Origin: Entoloma clypeatum
Lineage: Eukaryota > Basidiomycota > Agaricomycetes > Agaricales > Entolomataceae
Direction of reading: 5' to 3'
NCBI GenBank assembly: GCA_963565915.1
Contig: OY751495.1
Span: 1,860,001 to 1,924,000, forward strand
Length of the DNA: 64,000 bases
This document shows positions 57,301 through 64,000 of the stretch, in pieces; position 1 is the stretch's first letter, and each line of letters opens with the position of its first letter. The notes beneath the pieces are model-generated. The model made no database searches and had not been told where the DNA came from. It worked only from the letters and a program-made list of their open reading frames with translations. The position numbers and the translations under genes were made by a program.

Positions 57301-60300
57301 GATACTCCAGAGAGAATCAGTGATTGGAAGGTGTTACGCATCTTGTCGATGAGCGTAATGAGACGGAGTGCTCGCAGGGCCTTCAGGGCTCTCGTAAAAC
57401 GACTGAGACCACCCACAAAAATGAGACCAGTGATCACGTTGACAAGGATCCCAGTCATGATTGTGAGGTCCAATATGTTCCAAATGCTACGGAGATAGGA
57501 ATTTGGTGTGAACATGAAACCGTCTGCGATGACTTTGATCAAGAATTCCACGAGAAGGGTAAAGCCAAAAGCGGATTCGGCAATATCGAACCAAGCACCC
57601 TGTTGTGATCCATGCCTTACAAAGTAGTTCCGGCGGTAAACAGGGGTCGCAATGCTCTCGACAATGACTCCACCAATGACAGTAAGCAGAAGTAGAAGTT
57701 GGAAGACAGGGTGAGCAATGGGGGAATATGGTGTCCCGAATATCCGCTCCCCGTTTGATGGCTGGACCAGCTTTTGGCATGTCATTCGGAGGATGTTGTT
57801 CTGTGAGAAAATCCAGAAAGTCTTGTCATATGACGGGTGGTCCCGAATGAAATCAGCCTTTTGAGCTCGTAGCTCGTGTAAATCATCGGTCACTTCTTCA
57901 GAAGCTGGGGCCTCAGAATTCATCGAAGCAAGAAGCTCGCTATCGCAAACGTCATCAGGACTTGGAAGATCTAAAAGTTGAAATAACATACATATATCGG
58001 GCTGTCTCATCACTATAGCCCGTTTGGTTTTTTGCGCGCCTCAATGTTGCTAGGGGAATATCACTGGACTTTTCGCCAGAAAAGAGCCGATCAAGGGCGC
58101 TGAGAGACTTCGATGGATAGTGACGTGATTTGGACTTGCTGGTAGATGCCTGCGCATGTAATTCAGACAGTTGGAAAGGGTCAGAATTTCAATGACTCAC
58201 TGCAGATGAGCGATCATCAAATCTCGGGACATTGTAGTCTTGGATTACGGATTTCTGCATCGGAAGAACAAGATTTGCAGGCAGGTTATCCACTTTCACC
58301 TTAACAGGATTGGCTTTTACCCAACGATATGGATTCAATCGACGAAACCATGATTTCGATCTCTGCTGAGCTCGATGAGCTAGGTGACTTGCCCAATAAT
58401 CCGAAGCCTGTTGTTCCTTCTTGGACTCCTCCGCTACTTCAAAATTTTCATTTATGACAGCAATGAACATCTGCAGAAGAAGGACTTTTGTTGTAATTGG
58501 ATCAGCATTGATGCTGTGAACAACAGTGACAGAAACACTTACAATTCGCAAATAGCAACCATGCAGTGACGAATATGGCAACGATGGATGTTTGTCCAAG
58601 TGGTAACTCTGAATCAGCAGCAATGTACAAGACAGTCGTCCAGTTCTCGGACGAAAAAACTTGATAGATGGCGAGGAATGCATTCCAAAGATCGCCAAAA
58701 TTCGGCGAGGAACTGGCAGATATATCTCCGCGCAGCAGCTGAACCGAAACGAGTGCCGCAATGTAGTTAATCAAGAGCAGAAATAATAACATGTTCGCGA
58801 GAGCATACATGTTACCGAAGACCCTAAGCTGGCAAATCGTCAGCGATAGTTTCACATGCTATTGAGAACATCGACGTACCAAAAGAGGTTTCATTCGTGG
58901 AATAACAAGGATGACTCTATAAAACCTTGCAAGCTGAAAAATCGTGAACCAAGGGTAGACTGCCGATTTATGAATGATAGGGATTTGTATGATGGAGGAA
59001 CCGATAGCCAGCGTGAAATCGAGCCAGTTGTTCCCATGCTGAAAAAAAGTTCGCCAGTGAGGCAAGGTCGCCAACAGTCGCAGAACAATCTCAACATCAA
59101 ACAAGAGAGTGATGCTCAGCTCGCCATAGTACATGATGATCTCATGGTTAACACTGGTATCAACCGTACGTGTCGCCTGAAGAGCAAGAGAAGTAAGGGC
59201 AAGAAGGACCCAGCACCAGTAAGTATAGCTGTAGATCGTTTTTGCAAGATTTGATCGAACGGGTCGACGGCCATCAACAGTCGCCCAGCTATCGTCTTGT
59301 TCGTCAGGTACTGCGACAAGCCTAAGATACGAAAATCAGTATAAACGAATATATGCGAGGGAAATTCATACGGTGCGGCCCCGAAAGCACTCCTCTTTGT
59401 TTGAGAACGGATTGCCGAGAATGTGTTGGTAATAACCGCAACAAAAAGGTTGATAAGCCAGAAGTTGAGCACGATGATGGCGATGATAAAGAAGAAGCAT
59501 GACACCCAGAACTCCGCATCAACCATAGAATACATCAGCGACGACCACTGTCAAGCTATCGGTGAGATGTGTGGAAATGTACAAGAGAGGATTACACACA
59601 GAGTTGGCACTTGCGATAATGATTACTTGAAAGATTGCAAACCAAATGGCATCGAAGCTCTCAAGACCTTGTTGTGGATTATTTCCCTCCTGCAAATACA
59701 CCATGAAATAGAATACTTAAATGAATGTCTTTGCATACCTGGCATACTTGCCCAAGGGGACAGATGTAACCCTTGTATGTGGTAGATCTATTTCCATCAC
59801 GCAACAGAAATCCTGTGGGAGCAAGGGTGACTGGGTCTATATAACCACCACAAAATTGTTGAATCGGGATTGCTGGTTGGCCAAGGGTCGGACTGAGGAC
59901 ACAGGTGCGCCTTAAAGACCCTCCAAAGGATTGGACACCTATTATACTGTCAAAAACAATCGTGAGAAGTGGTAATTATACAAAGCAGAAAAGGCCTTAC
60001 GAGAACAGTACAATAGCGAAGATAACTAAATAAGCGACTTGCGTAAGGAGCGGACGTGCAATTTTCAGAGAATGCATGATAGTCTATGAAGATATAGTCA
60101 GATCTATCGTTCATCAGCAGTAATTGAAGACGAACCGTGGTACCAGAAGTTATTGTCAACAGGCGAGCAGTCCTAATCACACTCAGGGCCCGAAAAATCC
60201 CAATGTGGTATTGCCCCCGCTCGAAGCCAGACATTGCTAGCCAAAACGTTATCCAGAAGCTTATAATGGCAACAAAGTCGATCCGGGACCAACTCTGCCT

Positions 60301-61958
60301 CAAGTACGGGACGTTCCTGTGAGCTTTTTCGTGGATACGATCGATGTTCAATCGGAATGGAAGGAAGAGCTGCTCTCGACTGTCTGATTTGAGGACCTGT
60401 GGTAAATACGTCGTATCGTTCCCCTGTGCTTTGTTCGTGAATTCCTCAGGCAGACGGTTGATGTGGTCTGGGGGATAGGAGTTGCTATGGGCGACATCAG
60501 AGGGTGGCGGAACGTTAGGGTAGGCAGCACCAGGTGCATAATAAGATGGTGGAGCCTTGAGCGTGAAAGCTCGTAACAAGCCATCTCTGAGATTTCTGAA
60601 CCGTTTGCGGACGGTTCCCCCTCTGTTGAGCGCTCCCCGCGAAAGGGAACCCGAGCGGTGCAGAGATTCACTTGCAGAACCAGAGGACGTAGACAAATAA
60701 AGGTCGGATTGCCCATTGAAAGGGGACTGAAGGAAGGAAACAAAAGAAATTTCGGGGTCGAATAGGAAACCAGACACACATATTCGAGCAAAAGCCTCCA
60801 GACTTATGTTAGAAGAAAAAGTGAATTCGAGCCCCCGATGGTGATAGCAAAACCGACTTACGTGAATATAATGAATAGTACAAATAGAGCATAGTCCTCC
60901 CAAGCATGGAAATATCCTTTGATGGGGGGCGGAATAGTGTCGTCCGAGGGAAGATTTAGAGGAGCAGATGCTTGTATGGTTAAAACGACGGCGTTAATAA
61001 TAATTAAAGCAAGGATCGTGGGTTCAGTCCAACTGTGTGACCGTCAATATACTGTTTTGAGGAAAATTGAACTCACTCACGGATATACAAGGAAATCGAA
61101 CAGGGCAAGTCGCAGCTTACTCTCCGGGCCTAAAAACCCTAATGTCCGACCTCGGATAGGCAGTGCCTTTTTTAGATCAGGCAGCGGCTGGTCGTCTACT
61201 TCATCCTTATCTTCCAACTTTTGGCTACGCGACGCGCTTTCCCCCTCTGCGAGTCGAATTTGTTTCTCCAATCCAGCGGAAGCCAAATTGACGACGCGTA
61301 AGGATGCTCGGCGTATGTTATGGGACATGGACTTGATGGCGCTCTCCGTCTTCTTGAGTGGTGAGGGAGATACGCTGTAACGAAGCGTCCTTCTCCGAGA
61401 GCGAGGTGTCATTGCTGCTGTGTTTTCGGGGTCGTGTTCGTGGTAAGAGATATGTTCCCCATTGTGAGACATGTTCGCTGTCAAGTGAGCTTCGTCGTCC
61501 TCCCGATGCCCGTCATCCGACTCGAACTCAGGCGGTGTTGCAAGCGAAGCAGTCGAGGGACCGGCTTGGGAAGTTGTGTACTGCTGCATGATTATATCTG
61601 GGCTTCCAAACCCAGCGGACGATGCGAAACTACGATCATGAGTTAAGGAAAAGGGATCGTCGGTATTTGAGAAGGCCGACGGTGAACCCGAACCGAGTGC
61701 TGATGATGAGGCCAGCGTGCTAGGATGCGGTATGTCGACAGTATCAAGTCGAAGTGGGGCCTGCCCTCCTTCTGAGAATCGCTGACTCCAACTGGTCCGC
61801 CGCCGCGTAATCGAATCGCGGGTGTCTGAGGGTCCTAATGAAGGCGATGGTGGTACCGAACCAGTGACGATCCGGGCTGGAGAACTGGAGAAGTGAAGAG
61901 CAGAAGATGATGATTTTGGAGTCGTCGGGGGTTGGTAAGTCGATTCTTGATATTCCAT
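54376..61958 (-). CDS. CCH1: Voltage-gated calcium channel Cch1, four-domain pore subunit
   Basis: The gene starts at the ATG at 61958 ([15 protein letters not shown]) and ends with TAG 54376-54378 after [10 protein letters not shown]; many short introns interrupt it. After a long Ser-rich cytosolic N-terminus come four ion-transport domains: I about 61080-59390, II about 59180-58440, III about 57830-56890, IV about 56640-55740. Domain III has a classic S4, [20 protein letters not shown]. Pore-loop residues read SANSW in I, SSENWT in II, SLEGW in III and EGWNQ in IV. The C-terminus has an EF-hand-like segment ([20 protein letters not shown]). Cch1 with Mid1 lets Ca2+ enter under stress or mating signals. 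Individual exon borders were not all verified; the last intron (54417-54454) has a weak donor. Confidence 0.88.
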
Positions 61959-62196
61959 AAGCTTATATAAATGAAAAGGAAAGGAAATATACGGGCCGTC
62001 GTCGAAGACGCCGAGGATGGTAATGGACAACACGCGCGACGGCGACAACACTCGTCAGTGCGTGACAACGTGAGAATATGCAAATTCCATAATAAGATTC
62101 AGAAGCGTGTCTCTCTAATTCAAAGTTACATTCTGCATATCTTCTGGTTTCTGGATGTCGTGAAGCTAGACAATGTCCTACTAGATTTTTTTTTTT

Positions 62197-63247
<1,051 letters not shown>

Positions 63248-63637
63248 GATGGGACTATTGAGGTGATGTCCCTATTTGACGATGCTTGATCTTCAGGTCA
63301 TTGCGCCACATTACACACCCCTGTCAAGTACTAGTACCTACTCCCTTTGGCATGCCAGAACAATGTGGGTGGACGGCTTTCTCCCGGTCATGGATCTCTA
63401 ATCCTATGGTGCAGCACAATACTTACCTGCTGCCTCCGTTCCATTGATAAAATCTCCGAGCCTTCGCGTGCCGCATCCAGTGAGTAAAGTAATCGATAGT
63501 GCTTGACTTTACCCAATACGGTCGATCCGTTCTGTAAGGTAGAGCTTCCACCTGATATACATCCGCTCCCAGATTCTGTAACAGCATATGTACGTCCTTC
63601 AATTCCACAGAATCCTTCCATTCATGCGATTCACTAG
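63248..63637. other. Upstream region of BUD32, coding strand unclear
   Basis: A minus-strand open stretch (63608-63423) ends at a good donor (gtaagtat), and a plus-strand gene begins near 63638. I could not decide whether this is a 5' exon of a minus-strand gene, the 5' part of the plus-strand gene, or a shared promoter. Confidence 0.3.
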
Positions 63638-63988
63638 TTTGTCTATCCGTTTACACTGGAGCCCCACGTCATCACGCTGGAATCGTCACGCAGGACAACG
63701 CTTGCCGCTCACGCGGCTCGTCGAGAAGCATATTTGCAGTCGCGTCAAGAGGAGAAAGAACGTCGAAAACGCGATGCGTTGCGGAAAATTGCTCCTGGGT
63801 TTGAGCCACAGGGTTCTGTCCTGGTCCCCATGAGGACCAGCAGCCTAGGCGCCACCGTCCCTTCTACAGAGGAAGCAGATGGAGACTTTCGACCCGGCCA
63901 TAAGGACACAAAATCAGTGATGGAAGACTTGGTGGATCAGTTGGCTGTACTAGAGTCTGGTTCGAATGTTTCCGGAGGACAGTCATAA
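63638..63988 (+). CDS. 3' exon of an unidentified plus-strand gene
   Basis: After a possible acceptor (cactag, ending 63637) the frame reads FVYPFTLEPHVITLE, a basic helix-like stretch QEEKERRKRDALRKIAPGF, and an acidic tail, stopping at 63986-63988. About 116 codons are visible. The start must lie further upstream in unassigned sequence. I do not recognise the family; a basic coiled segment followed by a disordered tail is all that can be said. Confidence 0.4.
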   Translation, partial: FVYPFTLEPHVITLESSRRTTLAAHAARREAYLQSRQEEKERRKRDALRKIAPGFEPQGSVLVPMRTSSLGATVPSTEEADGDFRPGHKDTKSVMEDLVDQLAVLESGSNVSGGQS

Positions 63989-64000
63989 CACAAATTTCAA

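Noticed and set aside
63423..63608. An upstream exon of BUD32 on the minus strand
   Set aside because: The conserved Bud32 N-terminus already begins at 63247, and no acceptor joins this stretch to it in frame.

Overview
The window is nuclear DNA of a filamentous basidiomycete, most likely an Agaricomycete (mushroom-forming fungus). The host genes carry many short introns (about 40-105 nt) and encode fungal proteins: an Msb1/Mug8-domain protein, p47/Shp1, eIF3a, the Cch1 calcium channel and Bud32. The transposable elements (chromodomain Gypsy, Copia with a half-tRNA type primer site, a pogo-like DNA transposon) also fit. All gene calls come from reading translations, splice sites and motifs by eye; no database was searched.

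Layout. (1) Positions 341-8799 and 9000-17459 are the same 8.46 kb sequence, separated by exactly 200 N. Each carries an MSB1-like gene (-), a small membrane-protein gene (-) and a p47/Shp1 gene (+). Copy 1 stops 32 bp inside an LTR, and copy 2 is full of single-base indels near its left end. This looks like two overlapping contigs that were not merged, so the genes are probably single-copy. (2) Positions 17424-46627 hold one nested transposon complex of about 29 kb. A Gypsy element (A, 279-bp LTRs, TSD CTCA) was hit by a chromovirus Gypsy (B), a Copia element (D, TSD TCCAC) and a pogo-like DNA transposon (E, TSD TA). B was itself hit by a second chromovirus Gypsy (C, TSD TAAAG). Removing D, E and C with one target-site copy each restores the interrupted reading frame at each site; B is the exception and has no recognisable TSD. 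(3) Positions 46736-63988 are gene-dense: an unknown 780-aa protein, a decayed C2H2 zinc-finger gene, eIF3a, CCH1, BUD32 and the end of an unidentified gene.

The most unusual observations are these. The 5' LTR and leader of element C carry an 11-nt complementarity placed exactly where Tf1-type self-priming requires it. Element B begins with an inverted copy of its own LTR, so both outer ends are U5 ends. B carries an antisense, intron-containing gene whose product has a binuclear-zinc-cluster-like cysteine pattern, and has a textbook -1 slippery heptamer directly on the gag stop codon. Copia element D has a leader ORF that starts inside its LTR and encodes two hydrophobic segments plus a Cys-rich region. 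Four host introns use GC-AG splice sites. DNA transposon E looks fully intact.

Functionally, p47 (Cdc48 cofactor), eIF3a (translation initiation), Cch1 (plasma-membrane Ca2+ entry) and Bud32 (KEOPS tRNA modification kinase) are unrelated housekeeping genes. Nothing suggests a metabolic cluster. Elements A, B, C and D carry premature stops, mostly TGA, several plausibly CGA to TGA; E is the only element that seems able to move by itself.
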